DNA of 64,000 nucleotides. It comes from Phycisphaerales bacterium. Its GTDB lineage: Bacteria; Planctomycetota; Phycisphaerae; Phycisphaerales; UBA1924. Positions 50,350 to 60,782 of this stretch are shown piece by piece. The DNA lies in assembly GCA_029260345.1 (NCBI GenBank), contig JAJDDK010000008.1:1-64000 (forward strand), read 5' to 3'. The notes beneath the pieces were generated by a model, which was not told where the DNA came from, ran no database searches, and was given only the letters and a program-made list of their open reading frames with translations. How positions within the stretch are numbered: the stretch's first letter is position 1; every line of letters starts with the position of its first letter. A program made the position numbers and the translations under genes.

Positions 50350-50509
50350 ACGAACGCCCGGTTGAGCTTTGCGGCTGACTTTTCTGTTGAGTACGAAATG
50401 CCACCCGCACGGCGCGTGCCGCGCCCAGACCGGGGCGTTTCTGTCTCCGAGTCTTCTCGCGCCCTCATGCCAGCACACAGAAAGTCGCATTTCTACATAG
50501 GAGGTCGCC

Positions 50510-51070
50510 ATGAAAGTAATCCCTTCGATGTGTGCGATTGCGATCGTCACTGCTGCAGCGCTCATTGGTTGCACGCATTCTCGCTGCGCTTCTTGCGGCG
50601 ACACGCCAGATCCAGATCCGAATAGCGACAAGATACTTGAGTATTCCTTCACAGACCTTGAGAGCTTCGACACTGATTTAACTGGAGCCAAGAGCTGGAC
50701 TGTTCAATTCGACATTCCCGATGGATTGACCGAGAACGACATCTCGATCGTGCTCGTCGGCATCAATACTTCACAGTTGAGTTTCAACAGTGAACTCTGC
50801 AACATTAATGGCGTAAAAGAGCACTGCATGGATTCACTTCGCTGGGATGATGCCGGCGTGCAATGGGAAATTTTTGATCGCACCAACAACACATATACTG
50901 TGACCACGACGACGGCATGGGACCGAAATGACAAGACTGAACGGAAGGGTTTTTCGAAAGATCGAGAAAAGCGCGCAGTTCTCGACGGAAAGGCATTGCT
51001 TAGAGTGAAGCCTTCTACAAATGACAGCTATCAAGTTCATGAGATTCTAGTTCGGATCGTACTGCTCTAG
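50510..51070 (+). CDS. Lipoprotein of unknown function
   Basis: A 186-residue protein with a lipoprotein signal (AAALIGC lipobox at about residue 21), a Cys-containing linker (CASCGDTPDPDP) and a strand-rich mature part (SWTVQFDIPDGLTENDISIVLVG, WEIFDRTNNTYTVTTTTAW). GGAGG precedes the ATG. No known domain seen. Codon use and GC are lower than in the flanks. Confidence 0.72.
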   Translation: MKVIPSMCAIAIVTAAALIGCTHSRCASCGDTPDPDPNSDKILEYSFTDLESFDTDLTGAKSWTVQFDIPDGLTENDISIVLVGINTSQLSFNSELCNINGVKEHCMDSLRWDDAGVQWEIFDRTNNTYTVTTTTAWDRNDKTERKGFSKDREKRAVLDGKALLRVKPSTNDSYQVHEILVRIVLL

Positions 51071-51379
51071 CTGGGCTTTCTTCACCCAATGATGCCGTTC
51101 AATTTCGGCTACGGAGCCCATGGCCTGTGCTGCGCCCAGACCATGGCACAATCCGCCGCGTTCTTCCACGCTCCCCGTGCCATGGTCTCGCCAACGGCGA
51201 GGCCATGTCTCACCACTCAAGCCCGGCCACCCGCCCACCCGCCCAAAGGCAAGGCCGTGATTGACCGCCCAAAGCTCGGCCACCCGCCCTACTCACCCCA
51301 AATTGATAGATAATTGCTTTCTGGATATTCATGGACATATAATCGAAGTAATTCCATATCTCGACTGGAGAACGTATAC
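51071..51379. other. Intergenic stretch with a long inverted repeat
   Basis: About 310 bases without a gene. It contains AGACCATGGCAC (51138-51149) and GTGCCATGGTCT (51177-51188), a perfect 12-bp inverted repeat with a 27-nt loop, and further CCATGG-like boxes nearby. A T/A-rich segment precedes the next gene. Confidence 0.55.
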
Positions 51380-51622
51380 ATGGCAACGATTTCACTCTCA
51401 CCAGGCGAAACGTTCGTGCATGAGCACTCATTTCCATCGACAACGACCCTGTTAAGTGGTTCGGTCAGAATCCGAATTGGCGACGAAGAACAATTGCTTG
51501 AGCGCAATGTCGAAGCTTTGATTCCGTCAAGTGTTGAACATGCACTGACCAACATTGGCGACACGCAAGCAATAGTTGAATGTGCGATGTGTCAACCGAT
51601 CACTCCTCCTCCAGGTCGCTAA
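51380..51622 (+). CDS. Small cupin-like protein
   Basis: An 80-residue protein: ATISLSPGETFVHEHSFPSTTTLLSGSVRIRIGDEEQLLE, then PSSVEHALTNIGDTQAIVECAM. The His pair (HEHS) and final EH fit a minimal cupin barrel. GGAG lies about 10 nt before the ATG. It may bind a metal or small ligand. Confidence 0.75.
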   Translation: MATISLSPGETFVHEHSFPSTTTLLSGSVRIRIGDEEQLLERNVEALIPSSVEHALTNIGDTQAIVECAMCQPITPPPGR

Positions 51623-51668
51623 TCACCAATAGCGCAATTTCGGGTGCCGAGAGGCCGACGAACCCACA

Positions 51669-52505
51669 ATGCGATACAACTTTGGACAGAGTCAAACGCG
51701 ACACTTTTCGCCGACTTGCACTGGAGTATTACTTTGGATACTCATCCTTATTGCATTCGCGATGTTGGGCCAAGCACTGATTAGGGCAAATCTTGGAGAA
51801 TTCAGAGACGTCGTTACTGCTCATCAAATACACAGTGCAACAATGTCGTTTCTCACTACCCTGGCAGACTTTCAGATCCTGAGTGTGGACAGCGCGCTTG
51901 CTTTGGTAATCACACTGCTTGGGCTAGCAATTGCGCGATACCATTTCGCGTCCTCCCAACAGCCACTCTTGGTTTTTCAGAATCTTCGTCGAGCGCCTTC
52001 AGCGGATTCATCTCAGCCCGCTCACGACTCGTCAAATCCGCTCACGAGGGAAGTGACAATAGTGAATGCCGGCGCTGGCCGTGCTGTTATTGAAAGCGTA
52101 GGTTACCGCATTATTTTTAACACTAATGAGCATGAGCAAATTGTAGATCAGGATGAATTGATACCAACATTGTGCAAAGTGCTGAACGACGTCTGCTTTT
52201 CCGACCTCTGGCTAGCCCGCTTCACGCCTGGCGTCGCCATCGCCCCAGAAAAAAGCATCATTTTCCTTCAATACGCCAAATCTTTTCATTCGGCTGTTCT
52301 CGCGATTGACGTCAGATTTGTCTTTCGAGATATAGTCGGGTTCAGGTATCACAAAGATTATCGCTGTATCGACAATCCCAAGAATCGATTGCGTGACGCA
52401 ACAAACCCTGCATGTTCACAACCGCCAACTCGGACAACAAGCCCTAACCAAGACAACCGCTTAGATGTACAACCAACAGTTGACAAAGCTTTTGACGAGC
52501 AATGA
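51669..52505 (+). CDS. Membrane-anchored protein of unknown function
   Basis: A 278-residue protein with two hydrophobic helices (about 18-40, LLWILILIAFAMLGQALI; about 73-92, ALALVITLLGLAIARYHF) and then a soluble domain with beta strands (REVTIVNAGAGRAVIESVGYRIIF, LAIDVRFVFRDIVGFRYHKDY). No motif recognised; the domain may face the cytoplasm. Lower-GC codon use. No ribosome site stands out before the ATG. Confidence 0.6.
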   Translation: MRYNFGQSQTRHFSPTCTGVLLWILILIAFAMLGQALIRANLGEFRDVVTAHQIHSATMSFLTTLADFQILSVDSALALVITLLGLAIARYHFASSQQPLLVFQNLRRAPSADSSQPAHDSSNPLTREVTIVNAGAGRAVIESVGYRIIFNTNEHEQIVDQDELIPTLCKVLNDVCFSDLWLARFTPGVAIAPEKSIIFLQYAKSFHSAVLAIDVRFVFRDIVGFRYHKDYRCIDNPKNRLRDATNPACSQPPTRTTSPNQDNRLDVQPTVDKAFDEQ

Positions 52506-52603
52506 TTTCATAAACAACATCTCGCGACCTCGCGGCTGCGCGGCTGCGCCAAATGGGATGCGACCTATCAGCGGGTTGACATTCCCGACACGTGCGTAAT
52601 GAG

Positions 52604-53911
52604 CTATCGTAATTGTCGCGCTTTCCAGAATACTCGCTGCAACCCACCACGCGATTTGTCATCATTTACCCATCGTAGAACTTTCGTCTCCAGAGCCTTG
52701 CTAAGATGATCTTTGCCCTTTATTCGTCGATACAGACCCTGTAAATAGACTGCGTTTGAATATCCTTGCTCATCGGCACAGTCCGCGAACTGCACAAGGT
52801 CATCCCAATCCAAGAGCTTCCAATAGTTCACTTCGAGAAGCGATTCAAATGCCTCTGTTCCCTTGGTCCACAGTCCTTCAAGCACACTCAAAGCGCCCTC
52901 ATTTACCAACCACACGGCTTTGGCAACGGGGTGATCCCCACAAAGATCGCCCAATTCGTTATTCAAAAGTCGAGCGATTTCAAACCGACCCAAAAAGAAT
53001 TCATCGCGCGCCTGGTGAGCGACGACTTCAGGAAAGTCTTTTGAATAAAGCTCGGCGGCGACTCGCGCCTCACCAACGGCCTTTTCCAACTCGATCGGAC
53101 CAGGTGGATCCGATGCGGAGAAAACGGAACGTGCAATTCTTGAGCGCATTGCCAACCAACGAAAAGCGACACGGGGTTCTTGATTGGGCCTAAAACGATC
53201 CTTTAATCTACTATCCAACTCTTCAGCAATTGGATAAGCAATATCGAATTGCTCTCGCGTAAAAGCAATTGCTGACGCAACTGCGAGAACACATTCGTAA
53301 ATACTTTTCGCATGCCATTTGAATGCATCTTCAGGCGTTGGCGGCGCCGTATCGCTTGCGAATGCGGCCTGCACATGCTTAAACGTGGCCTTCTGAAAGC
53401 CGTCACTCATATGCTCAACATCGACCGCAGGAACATTTATCTCAAGCTGCTTCGAGTCAGCCTTTGAGACAAAGAGACCGACGTCAAGGTTGTACTTCTG
53501 CTTTACGCGGCGGTATTGCTTATCGCTCGGATCTGTCTCAAGCCATGCTTGAGGCATGAGTTTTATGACGATCTTGCGGCATCCGCCGTCACTGTTGGCA
53601 AGAGCATTTAAATACTTGCGGGCGCGAGCCCAGTCTTCTAAAGGGATGTCGTAGTGACCATATGATATCCCAATGCGAATTCCATTACCTGAATGAAAAT
53701 AGATTGCCCTGCCAATAAACCATAAAATTGCACTCAATACAGGTAAGAGTGGCAAAAGAAGAAGTGTGACTCCCAACGGCCGAGGACCTGTTGAAAGCAC
53801 AATTCCTCCCCATACCGTCGAAATAAATGCGACAAATATCAAGCCACCTGATCGAGTTATCCACTGCTCCGGGTATTGAAGCCGATGCAACGTCGCAAGG
53901 AATCCTTCCAT
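52604..53911 (-). CDS. Membrane-anchored helical-repeat protein, unknown
   Basis: A 435-residue protein. Two hydrophobic helices near the N-terminus (about 20-42, LIFVAFISTVWGGIVLS; about 47-70, VTLLLLPLLPVLSAILWF) are followed by a long soluble part of helices that resemble TPR/Sel1-like repeats (GPIELEKAVGEARVAAELYSKDF, WTKGTEAFESLLEVNYW). No enzyme motif seen. AGGAG precedes the ATG. Directly upstream is the groEL terminator, whose T-run merges with a TATATC box before the start. Confidence 0.7.
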   Translation of the reverse strand: MEGFLATLHRLQYPEQWITRSGGLIFVAFISTVWGGIVLSTGPRPLGVTLLLLPLLPVLSAILWFIGRAIYFHSGNGIRIGISYGHYDIPLEDWARARKYLNALANSDGGCRKIVIKLMPQAWLETDPSDKQYRRVKQKYNLDVGLFVSKADSKQLEINVPAVDVEHMSDGFQKATFKHVQAAFASDTAPPTPEDAFKWHAKSIYECVLAVASAIAFTREQFDIAYPIAEELDSRLKDRFRPNQEPRVAFRWLAMRSRIARSVFSASDPPGPIELEKAVGEARVAAELYSKDFPEVVAHQARDEFFLGRFEIARLLNNELGDLCGDHPVAKAVWLVNEGALSVLEGLWTKGTEAFESLLEVNYWKLLDWDDLVQFADCADEQGYSNAVYLQGLYRRIKGKDHLSKALETKVLRWVNDDKSRGGLQRVFWKARQLR

Positions 53912-53924
53912 ATCGCTCCTAGGA

Positions 53925-53960
53925 TATAAAAAACGCTGCCCACAAGGTTTGTGGGCAGCG
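53925..53960 (-). terminator. groEL terminator
   Basis: On the minus strand CGCTGCCCACAA (53960-53949) and TTGTGGGCAGCG (53945-53934) form a perfect 12-bp stem with an ACC loop, followed by TTTTTTATAT. It ends the groEL transcript 36 nt after the stop codon. Confidence 0.92.
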
Positions 53961-53994
53961 AGTGCTTATCCGAACCGACGGGCCATAGTCCGCC

Positions 53995-55626
<1,632 letters not shown>

Positions 55627-55694
55627 TTTTGAGCAGTCCTCTTTATTTGAAGTGGGTCTTTGTTGGTTCGTGTGAATCGTTGGGAAAGAAACTT

Positions 55695-55746
55695 GGCCCT
55701 CATCCGACTCCGCTTCGCGGAGCCACCTTCTCCCAGGGGGAGAAGG
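55695..55746 (-). repeat. Palindromic repeat in the groEL leader
   Basis: On the minus strand CCTTCTCC...GAGAAGG-GTGG then inner stem CTCCGC-GAA-GCGGAG and TCGGATGAGGGCC; same family as 48403-48454 with a covarying inner stem. A second shorter copy, CCCTCTCCCCACGGGAGAGGG, lies at 55765-55785. Confidence 0.82.
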
Positions 55747-55791
55747 AAGACCCCTCACCCCGGCCCTCTCCCGTGGGGAGAGGGAGGTGCG

Positions 55792-55995
55792 TTATCCGAT
55801 GCGTATCCAGGCGACGCGTTCGGCGTCGATGATGTAGACGTGCTTGCCGTCGGAGACTTTGACCAGATGGTCGGGCTCGTCGGGAATGAGCATCGCGTTG
55901 GGGACGACGCACGGGTCCGCATCAACGAAGGCGAACGTGGCGTCGCGCTCGGTGTTGAGTTCGCGAAGTGCTTGTCGGAGTTGGTCGTTGGTCAT
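55792..55995 (-). CDS. Small protein between groES and groEL, unknown
   Basis: A 67-residue protein: TNDQLRQALRELNTERDATFAFVDADPCVVPNAMLIPDEPDHLVKVSDGKHVYIIDAERVAWIRIG. The N-terminal helix is followed by a few strands. It has no signal peptide and no family I know. Codon pattern and position between groES and groEL argue that it is a real gene; there is no good ribosome site. Confidence 0.62.
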   Translation of the reverse strand: MTNDQLRQALRELNTERDATFAFVDADPCVVPNAMLIPDEPDHLVKVSDGKHVYIIDAERVAWIRIG

Positions 55996-56082
55996 GGAGG
56001 CCCGGAAGAGTTCGTTGTGTGGGGGTGCCGTCGTACGGGCGAAGCCAGTGCGACGGTTGAGCGCTCGCTCACAGTGGGAAAG

Positions 56083-56126
56083 CGTGGCACTCCCACCTTT
56101 GGTGGCCGTACCACGGCGCCCGGTTG
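56083..56126 (-). repeat. Dispersed hairpin repeat, copy 2 (covaries with 25045-25087)
   Basis: On the minus strand CAACCGGGCGCCGTGGT leads into CGTGG/CCACG and an inner stem CCACC/GGTGG with AAA loop. It lies just after the groES stop. Confidence 0.6.
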
Positions 56127-56132
56127 TTGGTG

Positions 56133-56459
56133 TTAGTCGACCACCGCGAGGATGTCGTCTTCGCCCATGATCAGGACTTCGAGACCGTCGAGCTTGATCT
56201 CGGTGCCGGCGTACGAACTGAAGATCACGCGGTCGTTCTTCTTGATGTCGAGGGGGATTCGCTCGCCGGTGTCGGTGTTGAGCGCGCCGTCGCCGACGGC
56301 CAGCACGACGCCGGATTTCGGGGTGTCTTTGGCGCGCTCGGGCAGATAAATGCCGGCCTCGGTGCGCTCTTCGGCTTCGTCACGCTTGACGATGACGCGA
56401 TCACCAAGGGGACGGATGTTGATTTTCGTCTTGGATCGCGGTGCTGTTGCAGTCGCCAT
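56133..56459 (-). CDS. groES: Co-chaperonin GroES (10 kDa)
   Basis: A 108-residue protein with an N-terminal extension (ATATAPRSKTKI), then NIRPLGDRVIVKRDEAEERTEAGIYLPERAKDTPKSGVVLAVGDG, including the mobile loop that contacts GroEL, and the closing YAGTEIKLDGLEVLIMGEDDILAVVD. It caps the GroEL ring. AAGGAG is about 11 nt before the ATG. No CIRCE inverted repeat (TTAGCACTC...GAGTGCTAA) is visible upstream, so heat-shock control must use another system. Confidence 0.95.
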   Translation of the reverse strand: MATATAPRSKTKINIRPLGDRVIVKRDEAEERTEAGIYLPERAKDTPKSGVVLAVGDGALNTDTGERIPLDIKKNDRVIFSSYAGTEIKLDGLEVLIMGEDDILAVVD

Positions 56460-56538
56460 GATTCGAATCGCTCCTTCTTCTTCTGTCTGAACTGTGAATC
56501 TGTTTGTCGCGGGCGGCGCCCATGCGCCGTCGCGTCGT

Positions 56539-57120
56539 TTATGAATCTGCCGACGAGTCGCGCGGGCCGCACCCGTCGGGCCAACGATCCTGATAGTGCC
56601 GGCGCAACACGCGCCGGAAGGTGTCGAGGAGAACTTCCATCTGCACCGGGCGGTGCATGACGGCAAAGACGCCAAGGCTCAGCGCCTGGGCAAGCTCGCG
56701 CGAGCGGTCGCGCGAAGTGCGCGCCCGAGGCACGACGATGGTCGGGGGCGGGGTGGAGAGCCGACCGAGAAGCTGGAGCAGCCGGGCGCCGCCCTCATCC
56801 GTCGCAGGCTCATTGCATTCCGCCAACGGGAGGGCCAGATCGACGACTGCAATATGGATCGGGATCTCCCGAATCAGACGGGCGGCTTCATCGCCGGTGC
56901 GAGCGCGATATGCCTGCACGCCCATCGGCTTCATGAGCGCAGGCAGCGACTCGACCCAAGGTTCGGACCGCCATCCGCCGCTGGTCAGCAGCAGATTGAG
57001 GCGCCCGCCGTTCGGGGACGTCGCATCGCCGGATTGTGCATGCACCGACACCATGGCGCCAGACATTGTGCAAGGGGCGCGCCGCGGCGAAATCAGGGGA
57101 AACTCGGCTGAATCGGCCAC
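56539..57120 (-). CDS. Degenerate receiver-domain protein
   Basis: A protein of up to 193 residues. The C-terminal about 150 residues follow the receiver fold: LNLLLTSGGWRSEPWVESLPALMK, then IPIHIAVVDLALPL, which has an Asp in the phospho-acceptor place, and GVFAVMHRPVQMEVLLDTFRRVL at the end. The acidic pair normally found after the first strand is missing, and the conserved Lys is replaced by Arg (MHRPV). It is therefore likely a pseudo-receiver that does not phosphorylate normally. Start is not clear (GTG 57120, ATG 57066). It precedes groES by 80 nt on the same strand. Confidence 0.65.
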   Translation of the reverse strand: MADSAEFPLISPRRAPCTMSGAMVSVHAQSGDATSPNGGRLNLLLTSGGWRSEPWVESLPALMKPMGVQAYRARTGDEAARLIREIPIHIAVVDLALPLAECNEPATDEGGARLLQLLGRLSTPPPTIVVPRARTSRDRSRELAQALSLGVFAVMHRPVQMEVLLDTFRRVLRRHYQDRWPDGCGPRDSSADS

Positions 57121-57291
57121 TTGCGGAAGACGCCGCCATGGATGTGCTGCCAGCGCGGGTCAGGAGGCGGAACGAGCCCGCCAAAGTGGCAGTCCGCCCC
57201 GTTGCGCCGTACGAGCGGTTTGTCGCACTTCAACATTGATTCTCATCGACCGGTACCCTTGCCGCCTTGCACCGCAACAGGGGATCGACAC

Positions 57292-58197
57292 GTGCCGCAC
57301 TGGGTTGAATTGGAATCTCGGAGAGGAACTTGGACTACGGCGCTGGCCGCGGCGCTCGCGATGGCGGCGCCAGGCTTGGCGCAACAATCCGATCCCGCCC
57401 CGCCAGTCCTCGAGCCTGAAACCCAGCCCGTGATGGAAACGGAACCCGAGTTGAATTTGGTCCATCGGGAGCGGTGGACGCTTCAATTTGAACCCTCCAT
57501 CTGGGCGCCGGCGCTAGGCGGCGACATCCGCCTTCCCGGCGGCACGGGAACCGCTGACGTCGAGAACCTCGGCGTTGATGATCCCGAGATCACGCCATTC
57601 GGCGAACTGACCTTTCGGCACAACAAGCTGACGTTCGCGTTTTCAGGTTTTGGTTTCTCACTCGATGAAACGGCGACGCCCGCATCCGGAGGCAGCGTTG
57701 GCGGCGTGACCATCCCCGCCGGCGGGCCGGCGAGCGTCGATTTCGATCTGTTCTCCGCGCAAGGAACCGTCGGGTGGCGCGTCATTGAACACACCGTCTC
57801 ACCTGAAACAGCGCCGCAATCCGTCACGCTTTCACTCGATGTTTACGGCGGCGTGCGCGGCTACGACATGGACATCAACATCGCCAGCGGCGCGAACAGC
57901 TCCGGCGGCAGCGATGGCTGGGTCGAACCAATCATCGGCGCGAAGTTCACGGCGGACATCATGGAGAACTTTACGCTGGACCTCGCCGTCGATGGTGGAT
58001 TCATGCCATTTGGCGATCACTCCTCGTCATCACTCGACATCATCGTCGGTCTTCAGTGGCAACCGACCAACAACCTTGGACTCCAGTTCGGGTGGCGCCA
58101 GATCGTCATGGACTTGCGCGACGGCGATGGGTCGGATGAACTGAAATTCAATGGTGCGCTCGCGGGCATCTATGGCTCCGTCGTGTTTCGGTTTTAA
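57292..58197 (+). CDS. Outer-membrane beta-barrel protein next to an MMPL exporter
   Basis: A protein of about 301 residues. Signal peptide (LAAALAMAAPGLAQ), an acidic Pro/Glu linker and then strands of a barrel (WTLQFEPSIWAPALGGDIRLPG, LTFRHNKLTFAFSGFGFS, VGWRVIEHTVSPETA, VTLSLDVYGGVRGYDMD, GLQFGWRQIVMDLRDG) ending in VVFRF with terminal Phe. AGGGGAT precedes GTG 57292. The MMPL-type transporter begins 3 nt after the stop, so the two share a transcript; it may form an outer-membrane part of the same export route. Confidence 0.85.
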   Translation: MPHWVELESRRGTWTTALAAALAMAAPGLAQQSDPAPPVLEPETQPVMETEPELNLVHRERWTLQFEPSIWAPALGGDIRLPGGTGTADVENLGVDDPEITPFGELTFRHNKLTFAFSGFGFSLDETATPASGGSVGGVTIPAGGPASVDFDLFSAQGTVGWRVIEHTVSPETAPQSVTLSLDVYGGVRGYDMDINIASGANSSGGSDGWVEPIIGAKFTADIMENFTLDLAVDGGFMPFGDHSSSSLDIIVGLQWQPTNNLGLQFGWRQIVMDLRDGDGSDELKFNGALAGIYGSVVFRF

Positions 58198-58199
58198 CG

Positions 58200-60782
58200 A
58201 TGACACGCCGCGACCGGTTCATGACGGCATGGGCGAACCTTGCGACGGGCCGGCCGTGGCTTGTGCTGATCATTTCGTTGGCGTTCGCCGCTGCGGGCAT
58301 TGGCGTCGCCGTCAAATATCTTCAGTTCCACACCGACCGCGATGAGCTCGTGGATCAATCGCTCGCGTGGCAACAGCGCTATACCGCCTTCAAGAAACAA
58401 TTCCCACGATGGAACGACGCCGTCGTCGTCATTGAGCGACCGGCCGAAGGTGGAAGCGGCCTGCGCGATCAATTCATTGATGAATTGGCCCAGCGCCTCC
58501 GCGCCACTGGCGAGTTCGCCGCCGTCACGGATGGCATTCCCAGCGCCGAAGCGCCGCCGGGGCTGTTACTCGGCGAATCGACGGAGCGCGTGCAAGACGT
58601 CGCGACATCATTACGCCAATCCGCGCCGATTCTTGGCGCTTCAACGGCGGCGCAACTGCTCGCACTTCCTCTGATCAGTCCGTCGCTCAACGAAAAAGCG
58701 CGGCACGAACTGACCAGCCTCCTCCATCGCTTGCACGACGCCGCGATGGGTGATGCTCCATACGACGGCGTTCTTGGCGCCTCAGCGCCGGTGCAGCGAT
58801 TAACGACTTCAAACGACGAGCTTGCGTTTGTCCTCGTGGCCCTGAACAGCGCGTCGGCACAAGAGACGCCAGATGCAAAGGCGCTCGAGACGAAGATTGC
58901 GCTGCTTCGCCGCATCCTTCGTGACGTGCAGGCACAACCACAATTTCAAGCAATGCAAGCGGGCGTCACCGGTGTTCCCGTCCTTGAGGTCGATGAGTCA
59001 AAACAAAGCATCGCCGATGCGTCAATTTCAACGTCGATCGCCTTCGTCTTGATCGCGCTCTTGCTCTTCATCGTGTACCGCGGCGTAGCGATCCCGCTCC
59101 TCGCGCTTGCATCCCTCCTGCTCGGCGTCGCATGGACGTTCGGCTACCTGACACTCGCCGTTGGGCACTTGCAACTCCTGAGCATCGTGTTTGCGGTCAT
59201 CCTGCTCGGGCTTGGCGTCGATACGGCGATCCATTTAATTGCGCGGCTCGAACTCGTCCATCCTGACCACGACCACATGCCGATGGCTGTTGCGCGCACA
59301 TTCCGCGGCGTCGGCCCCGGCATTCTGACGAGTGCGCTCACGACGGCCGCCGCCTTTGCCGCCACCGCGTTTACGGATTTCAAAGGCGTCGCCGAAATGG
59401 GCATCATCGCAGCGGGCGGCGTGGTGCTGTGCGCGATCAGTGTGATGACCGCCTTCCCCGCCGGGCTAGAAGTCATCCCCAAACCGGAAAAGCGCATTCG
59501 TTCGCGCGAAGGCGGTGAAGCGAAACCGTTCGCCGGTGGAATGTTGAACATCGTTGATCAGCACGCACTGTGGTTCGCCGTCATCGGCGGCGCCGTCACG
59601 CTGCTCGCGGCGTGGTACGGCTCCGGCGTGCGCTACGACCCCGACATTCTCAAACTCATGCCCGAGTCAATTGAGAGCGTCATCTGGGAACGCAAACTCG
59701 AAGCGAGTGACGATCGATCAGTGTGGCATGCCGTCGTCGTCGCCAAGGATGCTGATGAAGCCAACCAGCTCGCGGATCGCCTGCGCGAATCGCCGCTGGT
59801 TGCTGAAGTCGGCGATGCAGGCATGCTTTTCCCGGCGGAGCTTGACGAGAAACAACAGATCCTGAACTCACTGCCCGATCCGCACGCCGTCGATCCGTCC
59901 CCCGGTGGTGGCGACATTCGCGCCGTGGCGCAACAATTGGCGGACCGATGGGCTGACAATGACCCGGCGCTTGCCGATGCCGCACGTGCAATTGCTGATC
60001 TCCCAGACGACGATGTTGAACATCTCAACGAAGCATACGCTGCGGACCGCGCCGCGTTGATCGCGCAATTCAACGCGCTGCGCACCGCGGCGGCGCCAGA
60101 CGCCGCCGACCTTCCAAATGCGTTGCGATCACTCTGGATCGGCCAGGATGGCTCGCTCCTCCTCCGCGTGTATCCGCATGGCGGCGACGAAGGCGCCAGC
60201 GTGCTTAGTCCGGAACGGTTGAATCCGTTTGCACGCGACGTGCTCGCCGCCGCGCCAAACGCCACCGGCCCGGCGATTCAGATTTACGAATCCACGAGAC
60301 TCATCGGGCGCGCGTATCTGCTTTCGGCGATCTACGCCGCGGTGGTGATCTTCGCGCTGCTGCTTCTGGATTTCCGAAACATCGGCGATGCGCTTTCCGC
60401 CCTCGCTCCAGTCATCGTCGCCGCCGCGCTCCTCGCCGCGGCGCTGCGGCTCTTCGGGATCGATCTGAACTTTGCAAACATGATCGTGCTGCCTCTCATC
60501 GTCGGCCTTGGTGTTTCGGCGGGCGTGCATACGACGCATCGCTGGCGCCAGCAGCCGCACGATCGGCCGGCGGGACTGGTCGGCGGCTCCGGCCGCGCCG
60601 TCACGCTGACTATCCTGACCACCGTGATCGGTTTTGCCTGCATGATGTTCGCCGAACATCGCGGCATCCGGTCGCTGGGCATGGTGATGTCAATCGGGTT
60701 GGCGCTCGTGTGGGTCGCGACAGTGTTCTTGCTTCCGGCGATCCTGCGCCTTCGCACTCGTGACGGAGAGGTGGCACGATGA
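58200..60782 (+). CDS. MMPL/RND-family exporter (HpnN-like)
   Basis: An 860-residue transporter with two halves, each with one helix, a large periplasmic loop and five helices. Early residues LISLAFAAAGIGVAVKYLQFHTDRDELVDQS match HpnN-type hopanoid transporters. The TM4-like segments LQLLSIVFAVILLGLGVDTAIHLIARL and LNFANMIVLPLIVGLGVSAGVHTTHRW carry polar residues used in proton transfer. It probably exports lipids or lipid-like molecules to the outer membrane. It is in an operon with an outer-membrane barrel gene upstream and a thioesterase downstream (ATGA overlap). Confidence 0.9.
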   Translation: MTRRDRFMTAWANLATGRPWLVLIISLAFAAAGIGVAVKYLQFHTDRDELVDQSLAWQQRYTAFKKQFPRWNDAVVVIERPAEGGSGLRDQFIDELAQRLRATGEFAAVTDGIPSAEAPPGLLLGESTERVQDVATSLRQSAPILGASTAAQLLALPLISPSLNEKARHELTSLLHRLHDAAMGDAPYDGVLGASAPVQRLTTSNDELAFVLVALNSASAQETPDAKALETKIALLRRILRDVQAQPQFQAMQAGVTGVPVLEVDESKQSIADASISTSIAFVLIALLLFIVYRGVAIPLLALASLLLGVAWTFGYLTLAVGHLQLLSIVFAVILLGLGVDTAIHLIARLELVHPDHDHMPMAVARTFRGVGPGILTSALTTAAAFAATAFTDFKGVAEMGIIAAGGVVLCAISVMTAFPAGLEVIPKPEKRIRSREGGEAKPFAGGMLNIVDQHALWFAVIGGAVTLLAAWYGSGVRYDPDILKLMPESIESVIWERKLEASDDRSVWHAVVVAKDADEANQLADRLRESPLVAEVGDAGMLFPAELDEKQQILNSLPDPHAVDPSPGGGDIRAVAQQLADRWADNDPALADAARAIADLPDDDVEHLNEAYAADRAALIAQFNALRTAAAPDAADLPNALRSLWIGQDGSLLLRVYPHGGDEGASVLSPERLNPFARDVLAAAPNATGPAIQIYESTRLIGRAYLLSAIYAAVVIFALLLLDFRNIGDALSALAPVIVAAALLAAALRLFGIDLNFANMIVLPLIVGLGVSAGVHTTHRWRQQPHDRPAGLVGGSGRAVTLTILTTVIGFACMMFAEHRGIRSLGMVMSIGLALVWVATVFLLPAILRLRTRDGEVAR

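Noticed and set aside
56460-56538. CIRCE element upstream of groES
   Set aside because: No TTAGCACTC-N9-GAGTGCTAA or close variant on either strand.
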